Source: Gloeocapsa sp. UFS-A4-WI-NPMV-4B04 | Lineage (GTDB): Bacteria; Cyanobacteriota; Cyanobacteriia; Cyanobacteriales; Chroococcidiopsidaceae | NCBI GenBank assembly: GCA_019359535.1 | Contig: JAHHHE010000014.1 | Coordinates: 1 to 46,394, forward strand | Reading direction: 5' to 3' | DNA length: 46,394 bases | Part shown: in pieces, positions 19,973 through 29,143 of the stretch | Layout: every line of letters begins with the position of its first letter | Numbering within the stretch: the stretch's first letter is position 1 | Program-made: the position numbers and the translations under genes | Notes under the pieces: model-generated | Told to the model about the DNA's origin: nothing | Seen by the model: only the letters and a program-made list of their open reading frames with translations | The model's database searches: none

Positions 19973-20959
19973 TTAGCTAGCGACATACTCCTGGACATTC
20001 GCTCGACGGCGACGCAGGTGGGCAAGGGCTTGATGCTCTAGCTGGCGTACCCGCTCACGGCTGAGGCTGAGGCGCTCTCCTACTTTTGCTAGAGACAACT
20101 CGTTGCCATCCTCTAGACCAAAGCGCAGGCTCAACACTTCTCGCTGTTGAGGCGTTAACTCTGCCATCAGATGTGCCAAGTCTTGCCGCAGTGACTCCTG
20201 TGTCATGTAATGCTCTGGTGATGGGCCGTCATCTTCCAGAAGGTCTTGCAGTTCTGTGTCTTGGTTATCGCCAACTCGGACATCAAGTGAAACTGGTTGA
20301 CGAGCAAGATTAAGATACTCGCGGATCTGTGCGGGTTCTATTTCTAGCTCTTTGGCAATCTCACCTGGAGTAGGACTACGCCCAAGTTGTTGAGCCAGTT
20401 CTCGCTGCACTTTCTTGATTTTGTTCAGCTTTTCGGTGATATGGATTGGCAGCCGGATCGTGCGGGCTTGCTGGGCGATCGCTCTTGTGATTGCCTGACG
20501 AATCCACCAATAAGCATAAGTGGAGAACTTGTAACCGCGTGTAGGATCAAATTTCTCTACACCGCGTTCTAGTCCCATTGTTCCTTCTTGGATCAAGTCC
20601 AAGAATTCCATGTTCCGCTTTTGGTACTTCTTCGCGATCGCTACAACAAGACGTAAATTCGCCTCAATCATTTTTTGTTTCGCACGCTGTCCCCCCCGCA
20701 AAGTTTCATTCAACTCTGCTTCAGACATTTGCGTTGCGATCGCCCACTCGTTTAATGTCGGTTCGTGGCGCAGTTTCTTCGCTAGCTCTTCTTTAGCTTC
20801 TAGCAAAGACATCATGTGTTGTACCTGCTTCCCATAGACAATCTCTTGTTCGCGAGTCAGCAGTGGCACACGACCGATCTCGCGCAGATAGGTGCGCACC
20901 ATATCAGCCGTGAACTTAGTGTTGGTAGTGTCGGTCTTAGTGGTGTTAACAGTGACCAT
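19973..20959 (-). CDS. RNA polymerase sigma factor, RpoD-related group 2
   Basis: The 328-residue protein contains sigma-70 regions 1.2 (DMVRTYLREIGRVPLLT, residues 19-35), 2.1-2.4 (EANLRLVVAIAKKYQKR through FSTYAYWWIRQAITRAI), 3 and 4.2 (LSLSRERVRQLEHQALAHLRRR). It lacks the long acidic N-terminus of SigA, which identifies a non-essential group 2 factor of the SigB/C/D/E class. These reprogram transcription under stress, light or nutrient change. The exact Sig letter needs a tree. It is monocistronic, with 525 bp upstream and a strong terminator downstream. Confidence 0.95.
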   Translation of the reverse strand: MVTVNTTKTDTTNTKFTADMVRTYLREIGRVPLLTREQEIVYGKQVQHMMSLLEAKEELAKKLRHEPTLNEWAIATQMSEAELNETLRGGQRAKQKMIEANLRLVVAIAKKYQKRNMEFLDLIQEGTMGLERGVEKFDPTRGYKFSTYAYWWIRQAITRAIAQQARTIRLPIHITEKLNKIKKVQRELAQQLGRSPTPGEIAKELEIEPAQIREYLNLARQPVSLDVRVGDNQDTELQDLLEDDGPSPEHYMTQESLRQDLAHLMAELTPQQREVLSLRFGLEDGNELSLAKVGERLSLSRERVRQLEHQALAHLRRRRANVQEYVAS

Positions 20960-21484
20960 TGATGCGTCGTCAACTCCGTAAACAAATGGAATGCTTGGGA
21001 AATCGGGTGGATGGAAAATCGAATCTTTTAGTTATAACAGGACATTAACGAAGTATCAGGAAACCTTCATCCTACAGAAGATGTAGAGACACTAAGTAGG
21101 AAGAAAAAGTTTCCTCCTCCACCCGCAGTAGTCATGTCTATTAAAACTATGCCTGTTGGCTCCTATGCTTGATAACAAGCTGATAATGTTAACTCCAGGA
21201 AGTCAAACTCATACTGACTTCACCTTTAACTATATTATTACAGATCGCGAGGCACGTAAAGTATTACTTAAGTAGAATATTTGAGGTACACAAAGGAGTC
21301 TTTTTGCTTTTGAGTGTTACCGAGGGCGATCGCGTTTACTTATATATGATCGCCTTTACAGCCTGAAATTAGTTGCCCTCAAGCAGCCGGATAACCGAAC
21401 TAAATTAGCCCGGAAGAGGGCGTAATATCCCGAGGGGAACAGCTATACTCCAAGGAATAGAAATTTATAGCCTGTGGTCTATTT
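20960..21484. other. Intergenic region upstream of the sigma factor
   Basis: 525 bp without a credible gene. It contains a nested inverted-repeat element (21375-21421) and presumably the sigma factor promoter, which I could not place. Confidence 0.45.
21375..21421. other. Nested inverted-repeat (possible structured RNA) element
   Basis: Outer GCCCTC/GAGGGC (21375-21380 and 21416-21421) encloses CCGG/CCGG (21387-21390 and 21410-21413). No U-tract follows on either strand, so it is not an obvious terminator. Confidence 0.35.
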
Positions 21485-23212
21485 TTAAAAGCCAAGATCA
21501 GCTTTTGCTAATTCAGCCGCCGCGAATACCTCGGCATCAGGCTTTTCTTCCCAGGCAGTATCCCCAATCTCAGCATAGAACTTTTCATCATAGGGTCGCG
21601 TCCGCACAACAACAGGCATCGGAACCGCGTGACCCAGAATTAAGGCTTGCTGTTTGGAGTCAAGCTTTGCCAAAACTGATCGTAAACTTTGACCGCCAGA
21701 AACGCCAGTAAAGATTGCTTCAATGTCTTTTTCGTCATTTAGCAAGGCAGTAATTCGAGTTCCAACTTGAGACATTACTTCGTTGTCAATTCCTGAAGGG
21801 CGCTGATCTACTATCAAGAGTGTGACAAAATACTTTCGCATTTCACGAGCGATCGTGCCAAAAATAGTTTGGCGGACTGTTGCGGAATCAAGGAAGCGGT
21901 GTGCTTCTTCAATAGTGATTACTAAAGGACGGGGGCGATCGCTGGGGTCTTTCGTCTGCAAAAACTTCTCTGCCTTATGCACATACGACTGGTGAATGCG
22001 GCGAGAAATTAAATTAGTTGCCAGCATATACGACAACATATTCGACTGAGAACCAAACTCAATTACTACGTGCTTACCAGCTGCTAAAGATTCCAGAATT
22101 TGACTAATGTAGTTGTGCGGGCAAGCTGTCCGCATATATTTAAGATCATCTAGGCGGGTAAGCTTGCGTTGTAACGCCATGATTGATAGCTTGTTACCCC
22201 GCTTTTCTTCGCAGAAAAATTGAATCTCCTCGTTCGTCATACTCAATAGTTGGGTAATCCAAGCATTACCAAACTCGTTACGTAGGAGGATCGCATTTTC
22301 CAAGCTAGCTTCAGATAGATTTAACTCATTCCGTACCAGCATGATGTCTTCGACTTCAATTTGGTCGTAGCTGAGGTAAAGTTCTTGTGCATCCCGTACA
22401 CCACGCCGTTTAGTAGATGCAGGGTCAAGAGTGTAAATTTGCACTTGTCCTGGAAACAACTGTCGCAAGCCTTTAACTGTGCTGAATTGTTTGCCTTCAC
22501 ATACAGCTTCCCAGCCGTACTCAGAGTGCATATCAAAAATTAAGTTAACTGCTGCTTGCTTGCGGATAATACCTGATAGCAGCAGGCGAGTTAGAAAAGA
22601 TTTTCCAGTTCCAGATTTACCAAATACACCATTGCTGCGTTCAATGAATCGGTCTAAATCAATGCATATAGGGACATCCATGTCAAGCGGATTTCCGATC
22701 GCGAAGTTACGCCGATGCGGATCGTCTTCCCAACCAAATACTGCCCGAAAGTCGCGTTCACTGGCATCGTAGACTTGACTGAAGTGACTGGGAATTGTTT
22801 TAACGGGCAACAATTCCATGTTGCTGCTACTTTGTGGCTGAAATGACGCTATAGAACTTTGCCCATTCACGGGTGCATTACTACTCGCCACTCGCCACTC
22901 ATCACTCACCACTTCTTCCGGGGTAAACATCAACATTGGGCTAAGGTTGATAGTCCCAAAAGTACCACTTCCCGCCAGAACTTCCCGCAAAAAATCATCG
23001 TTAGGACTAGGAGGATTGGCAACAATGCGGTTGCTAGAGTTTCCTAGTGCTACATCAGTGAGCATACAGAAGAAACGCGATCGCACTCCCTCAACTACCA
23101 TAAACTTACCTACCCGCATATCTTCTACGGAGACATCCGGGTGTAACCTCACCTCTAATCCTTCACTAAGAGAGCCTTGTGTGATCGAACCTAATGGCTG
23201 TCCCAAATTCAT
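21485..23212 (-). CDS. HerA-like ATPase (DUF87 family)
   Basis: The 575-residue protein has a HerA-type N-terminal barrel (about 1-95), then a RecA-like FtsK/HerA ATPase. The Walker A GKSGTGKS is at residues 198-205, followed by NLIFDMHSEYGW, Walker B-like LVITIEEAHRFL and the RQTIFGTIAREMRKY and RPSGIDNEVMSQ motifs. HerA proteins form hexameric DNA translocases, with NurA nuclease in archaea. No nurA is adjacent here, and the cyanobacterial role is unknown. Residues 101-111 are encoded by a short tandem repeat resembling the intergenic STRRs of this genome, located in the linker between barrel and ATPase. Confidence 0.88.
   Translation of the reverse strand: MNLGQPLGSITQGSLSEGLEVRLHPDVSVEDMRVGKFMVVEGVRSRFFCMLTDVALGNSSNRIVANPPSPNDDFLREVLAGSGTFGTINLSPMLMFTPEEVVSDEWRVASSNAPVNGQSSIASFQPQSSSNMELLPVKTIPSHFSQVYDASERDFRAVFGWEDDPHRRNFAIGNPLDMDVPICIDLDRFIERSNGVFGKSGTGKSFLTRLLLSGIIRKQAAVNLIFDMHSEYGWEAVCEGKQFSTVKGLRQLFPGQVQIYTLDPASTKRRGVRDAQELYLSYDQIEVEDIMLVRNELNLSEASLENAILLRNEFGNAWITQLLSMTNEEIQFFCEEKRGNKLSIMALQRKLTRLDDLKYMRTACPHNYISQILESLAAGKHVVIEFGSQSNMLSYMLATNLISRRIHQSYVHKAEKFLQTKDPSDRPRPLVITIEEAHRFLDSATVRQTIFGTIAREMRKYFVTLLIVDQRPSGIDNEVMSQVGTRITALLNDEKDIEAIFTGVSGGQSLRSVLAKLDSKQQALILGHAVPMPVVVRTRPYDEKFYAEIGDTAWEEKPDAEVFAAAELAKADLGF
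22881..22913. repeat. In-frame heptamer repeat inside the HerA-like gene
   Basis: Degenerate CCACTCG/CCACTCA/TCACTCA 7-mers in tandem, read on the minus strand as GTGAGTGATGAGTGGCGAG. They encode VVSDEWRVASS. The sequence is nearly the same as the intergenic repeats at 36715-36762 and 36895-36928. Confidence 0.8.
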
Positions 23213-23300
23213 GCGATCAATTGTGACTTTTGGCTTAATCTTATGTCGAATTTTTCTTCCTGGCTACAAAATTCTCCAAAAGGTTTTAGCTGCAAGTGTT

Positions 23301-24089
23301 TTAATCAATCTCAATCGAAGTTGGGCGACTGGTTGTACTAGAACCAGCCAATGGTTTGCGATATTGGGCATATAGGCGATCGCGCCAGCTAAAAAATGGT
23401 TGATAAACAATACTGTCAGCTAATCCAGGTACTCCTTTGCCTTTTAAATTTGCGGGTAGATCCAAATACGGCCCATCGGGAAACTTAATTAACATTGATA
23501 ACCCCGCTACTGCCAAATCTGCTAGTGTTGGCTGATCTCCGACTAAATAAGGGCTATCTGACAACAGTAAACATAATGCTTCTAAATCTTGCTTCAAATC
23601 TGCTGTGGCTGACTTTACAACGTCTGGGCTATAACCTACGCCAAAGCCTAAAACCTTCAATACATCAGTTGGGACTAATTCAACTAGATTCCGCACAATA
23701 TCTGGTGTTGCAGTTGGCAATAGCGAGTTGCGGAAGCTTTGATCTTGGCTAAGTGCGCCAAACAACGCTTTGCGGCTTTTGATGCCAATCGACTCATCCG
23801 CCCACTCTTCGATTAGCAAGCACAGCCCCCTTTGTTTTGGATCTGTGGGAATCAGTGGGCGATCAGGATACTGGCGGTCTAGATACTTGGCAATCTCGGT
23901 TGAATCTGCAATATAGGTATTACCGTCTTTAAGCACTGGTACTTTGCGTTGACCTGTTAACTGAAAAAGCTCTACCTGTCCAATGCCTGGTGTTACTTCA
24001 ATTTTGCGGTAAGGTAGCCCTTTATAATCTAAAATCAAGCGCGCTTTCTCAGCATATTGAGAAAGTTCAAATTGATATAATTCCAGCAT
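23301..24089 (-). CDS. Glutathione S-transferase family protein
   Basis: The 262-residue protein has an N-terminal thioredoxin-like GST domain (MLELYQFELSQYAEKARLIL, GQRKVPVLKDG, IADSTEIAKYLD) and an alpha-helical C-terminal domain (SPYLVGDQPTLADLAVAGL). The residue after the first strand is FELSQYAEK, suggesting a Ser/Tyr-type rather than Cys-type active site. It likely conjugates or binds glutathione; the substrate is unknown. It is upstream of the HerA-like gene on the same strand, 88 bp apart. A loose operon is possible. Confidence 0.88.
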   Translation of the reverse strand: MLELYQFELSQYAEKARLILDYKGLPYRKIEVTPGIGQVELFQLTGQRKVPVLKDGNTYIADSTEIAKYLDRQYPDRPLIPTDPKQRGLCLLIEEWADESIGIKSRKALFGALSQDQSFRNSLLPTATPDIVRNLVELVPTDVLKVLGFGVGYSPDVVKSATADLKQDLEALCLLLSDSPYLVGDQPTLADLAVAGLSMLIKFPDGPYLDLPANLKGKGVPGLADSIVYQPFFSWRDRLYAQYRKPLAGSSTTSRPTSIEID

Positions 24090-24441
24090 TGTTTCTCCTT
24101 TGACTAATTTCTGAATCTAAGTTATCCAAACAAAGCGATAGTTATCTGCTTGTCGTAAAGCTCTAGTAGTAGATAGTGTGTTTTAAATAACTAAGCACTA
24201 ATTATTAACTAAAAACTACGTCTATCTTTCTAGCTTATCTATCAATTTTTTAAAGCGTTAACTAAAGTAATTTCAATCTATGAATTTAGCTATTAATATT
24301 TTAATAAATCTATAAATCTTTACAATTCTTATTGAAGATTTTTAACGAATATTCCAGTTGAACTATACATAGTAATACTCCCTCAGGGTAGCGCATCCGA
24401 GGGAGTATTAATTATTATGTAAAAACAAGCTTTTTAAATTT
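24090..24441. other. AT-rich intergenic region
   Basis: 352 bp with no coding frame. Its right part holds the 12-bp stem-loop downstream of the GlsB-like gene. The left part should carry the GST promoter, not resolved. Confidence 0.5.
24373..24410 (-). terminator. Stem-loop terminator of the GlsB-like gene
   Basis: Perfect 12-bp inverted repeat TAATACTCCCTC / GAGGGAGTATTA with a 14-nt loop, about 30 nt past the stop. The downstream T-tract is weak (TATTACTATG). Confidence 0.7.
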
Positions 24442-24711
24442 TTAAGCTGTGCGACGGGCTACTAAACCCCAGATAAACAGTAGGACGATCGCTCCTAAGA
24501 TTGCAAAAATAATACTGCCAAGGGTTAAATTACCTGCAAGAGCAGCTCCGCCACCTATACGTAAGGCTTGCCCAAGCCAACCACCAACTAGCGCTCCTAA
24601 AATACCAAGGATAATTGTTGCTAGGATACCGCCACCTTGATGTCCGGGATAAATAGCTTTAGCGATCGCACCAGCGATCAGACCTAAAACAATCCAAGCT
24701 AGAAATTGCAT
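24442..24711 (-). CDS. GlsB/YeaQ/YmgE-family stress-response membrane protein
   Basis: The 89-residue protein is almost entirely hydrophobic with three predicted membrane segments: FLAWIVLGLIAGAIAKAIY, GILATIILGILGALVGGWLG and the C-terminal LTLGSIIFAILGAIVLLFIWGL. PGHQGGG between the first two is the family signature (transglycosylase-associated). These proteins are induced by acid, osmotic or general stress. Biochemical function is not established. It is monocistronic with its own terminator. Confidence 0.92.
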   Translation of the reverse strand: MQFLAWIVLGLIAGAIAKAIYPGHQGGGILATIILGILGALVGGWLGQALRIGGGAALAGNLTLGSIIFAILGAIVLLFIWGLVARRTA

Positions 24712-25420
24712 TTATTTTCTCCTGTTTTTTATCTTTTGCGTCTCATACTTTAAGAGTATCAATTAAGACTAACAACCCAAATCTATCGTAGGGAATAATC
24801 TAAAGACATAGAAATTTAATCAATAACTTAATGCAATAAGTTAACTAAAATAAAATCGGTCTACAATCTCTTTGAAACAGTAATAATAAAGCTGATTTAA
24901 ACTCATTATCTATTATTTTACAAGTTATTTTAACGAATACGAATTTTGATAACACCAAGTTATAAGTGTTACAGGACTATAAGTTTTTAAATTGCTACAA
25001 TTAAACTAGAAAATTTCTTTTATTAGTTAAAGTGTTGCACAAGGCTCGTTGAACGCAATTCTTTACTTAAGGTCAAACCTCTAGCTAACGCTCTAATGGT
25101 AGGTGGCTATAATAGGGTGTATCCAAATTTTCTCTTTGAAGTACAGCAAATATTTGGCATAGCAAATTAAATGTATGAATATATACATTTAAATATAACA
25201 AGCCTAAGTAACTTTGAGGCATTAAGCTTGTAATTTATCAGTTATCGAGGTTAAACTTGTATACCTGTAATTAAACGGGGTAGAGCAGTAAAAAGAATTA
25301 CAAGCACCTTCCTATTTCTAAAGTTAGATTTTTGGGGAATTTACCAAAAAAAGCTTTAGTACAGCTGCTAGTAGATGGTATAAGACTTAAGAATTAGTGG
25401 AAATAAGGGAAAAAGCAACA
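24712..25420. other. Divergent AT-rich intergenic region
   Basis: About 700 bp separate the minus-strand GlsB-like gene from the plus-strand FAS1 gene. No gene, RNA or strong repeat was recognised. Both promoters must lie here. Confidence 0.5.
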
Positions 25421-26179
25421 GTGATAAAAATAGACAATCACAGCAAATTGCTCAAGAAGCTGGCTGGCTTGGTAGCAATAGCGGGTGCTAGCGCCCTCAT
25501 TGGTTTTCCAGCTGAGGCACAGCAGGGCGGGGGAGTCCTCAATCCTAGACCTAGTATTTTTAATGAGCCTCCTTATAATCGTGGGACTACAGCACCCACT
25601 CCAGAAGCAACGCCATTAGAGCCTACAACGCCCTCTACTGAATTAGGTCCAGAGGTAACGCCATCTGCGCCTACAACGCCCTCTACTACACCAGCTCCAG
25701 AAGCTAGTCCTTCTACTTCTACACCTTCTACGCCATCCTCTGAAGGAGCAACGACTGGAAGCGGTAATAATGTAGTAGCGATCGCGGCGGCGAATGATTC
25801 CTTTAAAACGTTGACAGCAGCTTTGCAAGCAGCAGGTTTAACAGAAACTTTGTCAGGAACAGGGCCTTTTACCGTTTTTGCGCCAACTGATCAAGCCTTT
25901 GCCGCATTACCGCCAGATGCTTTGCAAGAATTGTTGAAGCCAGAGAATAAAGCAATATTGGTCAAAATTTTGACTTACCATGTGGTTCCTGGCCAAGTTA
26001 CATCTACTGATCTAAAATCTGGTGAAGTGAAAACGGTTGAAGGTGGCTCAGTCAACGTTAAGGTTGATTCTGCTACGGGTGTAACGGTGAATGACGCAAA
26101 AGTTGTGCAACCAGATATTCAAGCAAGCAACGGTGTTATTCATGTGATTGATAAGGTAATGTTACCTCCTGACTTGTAA
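25421..26179 (+). CDS. Exported FAS1 (fasciclin) domain protein
   Basis: I place the start at GTG 25421 (252 residues), because an AAGGGA ribosome-binding site lies 10 nt before it. A GTG at 25397 would add eight residues. A signal peptide (LLKKLAGLVAIAGASALIGFPAEAQ) is followed by a Pro/Thr/Ser-rich linker of about 75 residues (repeated TPSTTP-like units) and one FAS1 domain with H1 (FTVFAPTDQAFAALP) and H2 (NGVIHVIDKVMLPP) boxes. FAS1 domains mediate adhesion at the cell surface. It ends at a strong terminator and faces the acetyltransferase gene. Confidence 0.92.
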   Translation: MIKIDNHSKLLKKLAGLVAIAGASALIGFPAEAQQGGGVLNPRPSIFNEPPYNRGTTAPTPEATPLEPTTPSTELGPEVTPSAPTTPSTTPAPEASPSTSTPSTPSSEGATTGSGNNVVAIAAANDSFKTLTAALQAAGLTETLSGTGPFTVFAPTDQAFAALPPDALQELLKPENKAILVKILTYHVVPGQVTSTDLKSGEVKTVEGGSVNVKVDSATGVTVNDAKVVQPDIQASNGVIHVIDKVMLPPDL

Positions 26180-26229
26180 TTAAGTATTTGGGGCTTAATT
26201 GTATGGGATAGATGTATTGAAAAATAAAT

Positions 26230-26264
26230 CCCGTTCAGATATTAATTTGGACGGGGCTTTTTTT
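26230..26264 (+). terminator. Rho-independent terminator after the FAS1 gene
   Basis: CCCGTTCA / TGGACGGG stem (one G-U pair) followed by GC and seven T residues, between convergent genes. Confidence 0.85.
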
Positions 26265-26272
26265 GGGGAGAT

Positions 26273-26836
26273 TTAATCTAACCATTCTTCTTTGAGAATC
26301 GAGTACATTTTCACATCGTAAAAGCTACCCTTAGCAAATAAGTGTTGCCGTAATACGCCTTCAAATTTCATCCCGACTTTTTCCATTACTCGTGCTGAAG
26401 CTGTATTTGAAATTGTGCATCTACCTTCGACTCGATTTAGCTTCATCATCCGAAACCCAAAGGCAATGACTGAACGCACTGCTTCAGGCATATATCCTTT
26501 TCCCCAATACTTTCTAGATAGGGCATAGCCTATTTCTGCTCTACGTTGATCTTGAACCCAATTGGCTAAACCACAAGTACCAATCACCTTTTTGTCTGCT
26601 TTGTGTACAATTCCCCAATCAGCTAGCTCATAGTTTTGATACCGTTCTACTACAGTGTTGAGGAAGCGCTTGGTATCAGTAACTGATTGATGTACTGTCC
26701 AAGTGTTGTATTTTGAAACTTCTGGATCAGAGGCATACTCAAATAAATCTTCTGCATCGTTCAGATTAAGGCTTCGCAGCAAAAGACGCTCAGTTTCTAA
26801 AATGGGTAAGTTGCTAGATTTATTGTTAATTGTCAC
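26273..26836 (-). CDS. GNAT acetyltransferase, RimJ/RimL-like
   Basis: The 187-residue protein has the RimJ/RimL layout: LETERLLLRSLNLNDAEDLF at the N-terminus, EIGYALSRKYWGKGYMPEAV (acetyl-CoA binding motif A), and the C-terminal NRVEGRCTISNTASARVMEKVGMKFEGVLR. It transfers acetyl groups from acetyl-CoA to an N-terminal or small-molecule amine. The actual substrate (ribosomal protein or other) cannot be told. It is single-gene, convergent with the FAS1 gene. Confidence 0.92.
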   Translation of the reverse strand: MTINNKSSNLPILETERLLLRSLNLNDAEDLFEYASDPEVSKYNTWTVHQSVTDTKRFLNTVVERYQNYELADWGIVHKADKKVIGTCGLANWVQDQRRAEIGYALSRKYWGKGYMPEAVRSVIAFGFRMMKLNRVEGRCTISNTASARVMEKVGMKFEGVLRQHLFAKGSFYDVKMYSILKEEWLD

Positions 26837-26960
26837 TTGAGTCCTGCCGATAAAATTATTGCCGTAGTCTTGCTTTGATAGCGTAGTGCTGATCGAGATC
26901 GCAATCTACAACTATCAACTCTAAAATTAAACGAATATTGCAAGTTCACTTGTCTTAAAG

Positions 26961-28151
26961 ATGGAACTCAGCCTGTGCATGATTGTTAAGAATGAGGAAC
27001 TAGCATTGCCTAGCTGTCTGAACAGTGTTAAGGGTGTGGTAGATGAAATAGTGGTGTTAGATACTGGTTCAAGCGATCGCACTCCAGACATTGCTAGAGA
27101 ATTTGGGGCGAAAGTTTATACTTTTGAATGGTGTAATGACTTCTCGAAAGCTCGTAATCAAGCTCTTAAGTATGTCCAAGGAAAGTGGGTTTTAGTATTA
27201 GATGCGGATGAAATGCTGGTTCCAGAAATTGTCCTAACTCTTAAGCAAGCAATCCGCCAGCGTCGCTATCTTGTAGTTAACTTAGTGCGCCAAGAAGTCG
27301 GTGCAGCACAATCGCCTTATTCGTTAGTTTCGCGTTTGTTTCGCAATCACCCTGATATTTGCTTTTCCCGCCCTTATCACGCCTTGATAGATGACAGTGT
27401 TGCGCGAATTTTAAGCCAAGAACCCCAATGGCAAGTTGGTTATTTGCCAGAAGTGGCGATTGAGCATACAGGATATCAAAACAGTGCGATCGCTCAAAGA
27501 GATAAATTTGCTAAAGCACAAGCGGCGATGGAGGGGTTTCTAGCTTCCCATCCTGATGATCCTTATGTATGCAGCAAATTAGGAGCGTTGTACGTTGAAA
27601 AGAGTTTGTTTGCACCAGGTATTGAGTTGTTACAGCGAGGACTCGCTTCTAAAAGTGCAAATGCTCAGATTTTATATGAACTCCACTACCATTTAGGAAT
27701 TTCCTACACTCGCCTGCAAAATCTAGCAGATGCGATCGCGCACTATCAAGCGGCGATTCAACTGAGCATTTACCCAATGTTGAAATTAGGAGCATACAAC
27801 AATCTGGGTAACTTAATGCGGGCAAGCGGAGATTTAACAGCAGCTAAAACCTATTATGAGATGACATTGCAAATTGATCCTAATTTTGCCGCAGGTCATT
27901 ATAATTTAGGCTTGACGTTGAAAGCATTGGGCAATTTTAAGGATGCGATCGCCGCTTATCAGCAAGCAATTGTGTTGAATCCAACTTATGCAGAAGCGTA
28001 TCAAAATTTGGGAGTTGTGCTACTGAAAGTTGGCAAATTACCAGAAAGTTTAGCAGCATTTGGAAAAGCGATCGCGCTGCATGAGCAACAAAATGCGATC
28101 GCAGCCCAACAACTACGCCAAGGTTTGCAGGAAATGGGTTTTCAGTTTTAA
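26961..28151 (+). CDS. Family 2 glycosyltransferase with TPR repeats
   Basis: The 396-residue protein has a GT2 domain at residues 1-230 (SLCMIVKNEE, LDTGSSDRTPDIA, FEWCNDFSKARNQAL, WVLVLDADEML with the metal-binding DAD). At least four TPR units follow to the C-terminus (ILYELHYHLGISYTRLQ, AAKTYYEMTLQIDPNFAAGHYNLG, DAIAAYQQAIVLNPTYAEAYQNLG). This architecture is common in cyanobacteria and other bacteria for glycan assembly or protein glycosylation. The sugar and acceptor are unknown. No other glycan genes flank it. Confidence 0.92.
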   Translation: MELSLCMIVKNEELALPSCLNSVKGVVDEIVVLDTGSSDRTPDIAREFGAKVYTFEWCNDFSKARNQALKYVQGKWVLVLDADEMLVPEIVLTLKQAIRQRRYLVVNLVRQEVGAAQSPYSLVSRLFRNHPDICFSRPYHALIDDSVARILSQEPQWQVGYLPEVAIEHTGYQNSAIAQRDKFAKAQAAMEGFLASHPDDPYVCSKLGALYVEKSLFAPGIELLQRGLASKSANAQILYELHYHLGISYTRLQNLADAIAHYQAAIQLSIYPMLKLGAYNNLGNLMRASGDLTAAKTYYEMTLQIDPNFAAGHYNLGLTLKALGNFKDAIAAYQQAIVLNPTYAEAYQNLGVVLLKVGKLPESLAAFGKAIALHEQQNAIAAQQLRQGLQEMGFQF

Positions 28152-28221
28152 TTGATCCTGCTTGTGACATATTCCCAATATGCCGTACGGTTACTAAAAA
28201 CTTCTCGTTTCAATTTCTAGA

Positions 28222-28962
28222 TTAGGTAACGATTCTAACTTCCCCAGTATCTAGATCGTAACGACCACCCACAACTTTTAGTTTGCCTTCAGCGATCATT
28301 TGAGCCAACATTATTGAAGTTTCTTGCAACAGCTCAACTTGATACTGAACATTGGCTACGACTGCATTATCAACTGGATCGCCCGATTTATTTTTTACTC
28401 TAGCTACAGCTGGTTTGATGTCCTCAACAAAAGTGCCAATTCTCCCAGGAAGTGGATCGCCTTTTACCGCTGCCGACACTGCACCACATCTTTCATGACC
28501 TAAAACCACGATTAGCTGAGAACCTAGCACTGCTGTAGCGAATTCCAGGCTACCTACAGCTGTAGGACTGATAACATTACCAGCCAGGCGAACTACAAAC
28601 AAATCTCCAAGCCCTTGATCAAAGACAATTTCCGCAGGTACTCTAGAATCAGCACAGCCAAGTATCGCCGCAAATGGATATTGAGCTACCGCAGTTTCTT
28701 GTAAACGTAGCTGTGATTGGTTAGGGTTTTGACGCTTTTCCTGTATAAACCGTTTATTTCCTTCAAGCAGCCTTTTCAAAGCAGCATCAGGAGTAACTGG
28801 CTGAGGTTTTTGGACAGGAGCAGTAGATGGTTTTTGAGCGACAGCTTGCTGTGCGTTTAAAATTACACTCCCAGCAGCAGTAGCCGCTACACCAGTTCCT
28901 CCCACACCTAACCACTTCAAAAGTTCGCGTCGTCCAACAAATCCATTAATCCGACTCATCAC
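28222..28962 (-). CDS. Beta-class carbonic anhydrase with Tat-like signal
   Basis: The 246-residue protein has zinc and active-site residues C103, D105 and R107 (GCADSR) and H156 and C159 (GHERCG). It begins with a twin-arginine segment (GRRELLKWLGVGGTGVAATAAG), so it is probably exported by Tat to the periplasm or lumen. It interconverts CO2 and bicarbonate. A Pro/Gln-rich spacer follows the signal. It is not next to carboxysome genes, so an extracellular role in carbon supply or pH is more likely than a carboxysomal one. Confidence 0.93.
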   Translation of the reverse strand: MMSRINGFVGRRELLKWLGVGGTGVAATAAGSVILNAQQAVAQKPSTAPVQKPQPVTPDAALKRLLEGNKRFIQEKRQNPNQSQLRLQETAVAQYPFAAILGCADSRVPAEIVFDQGLGDLFVVRLAGNVISPTAVGSLEFATAVLGSQLIVVLGHERCGAVSAAVKGDPLPGRIGTFVEDIKPAVARVKNKSGDPVDNAVVANVQYQVELLQETSIMLAQMIAEGKLKVVGGRYDLDTGEVRIVT

Positions 28963-29143
28963 TCTACCTCACTGAATTAAATTCAACTGACAACAGCTTG
29001 GTTGCCAACAGGAATATATCAGAAGGAGGATACAGTCGAATATTACGGTTTGAGACGATTTTAGGTTTGCAGTAGTTCTAGCAGGGTAGCCGTCATCTGC
29101 CATGAGGTTTAATTCAAGTTAAACACCATTGTTTGAGACAAGT

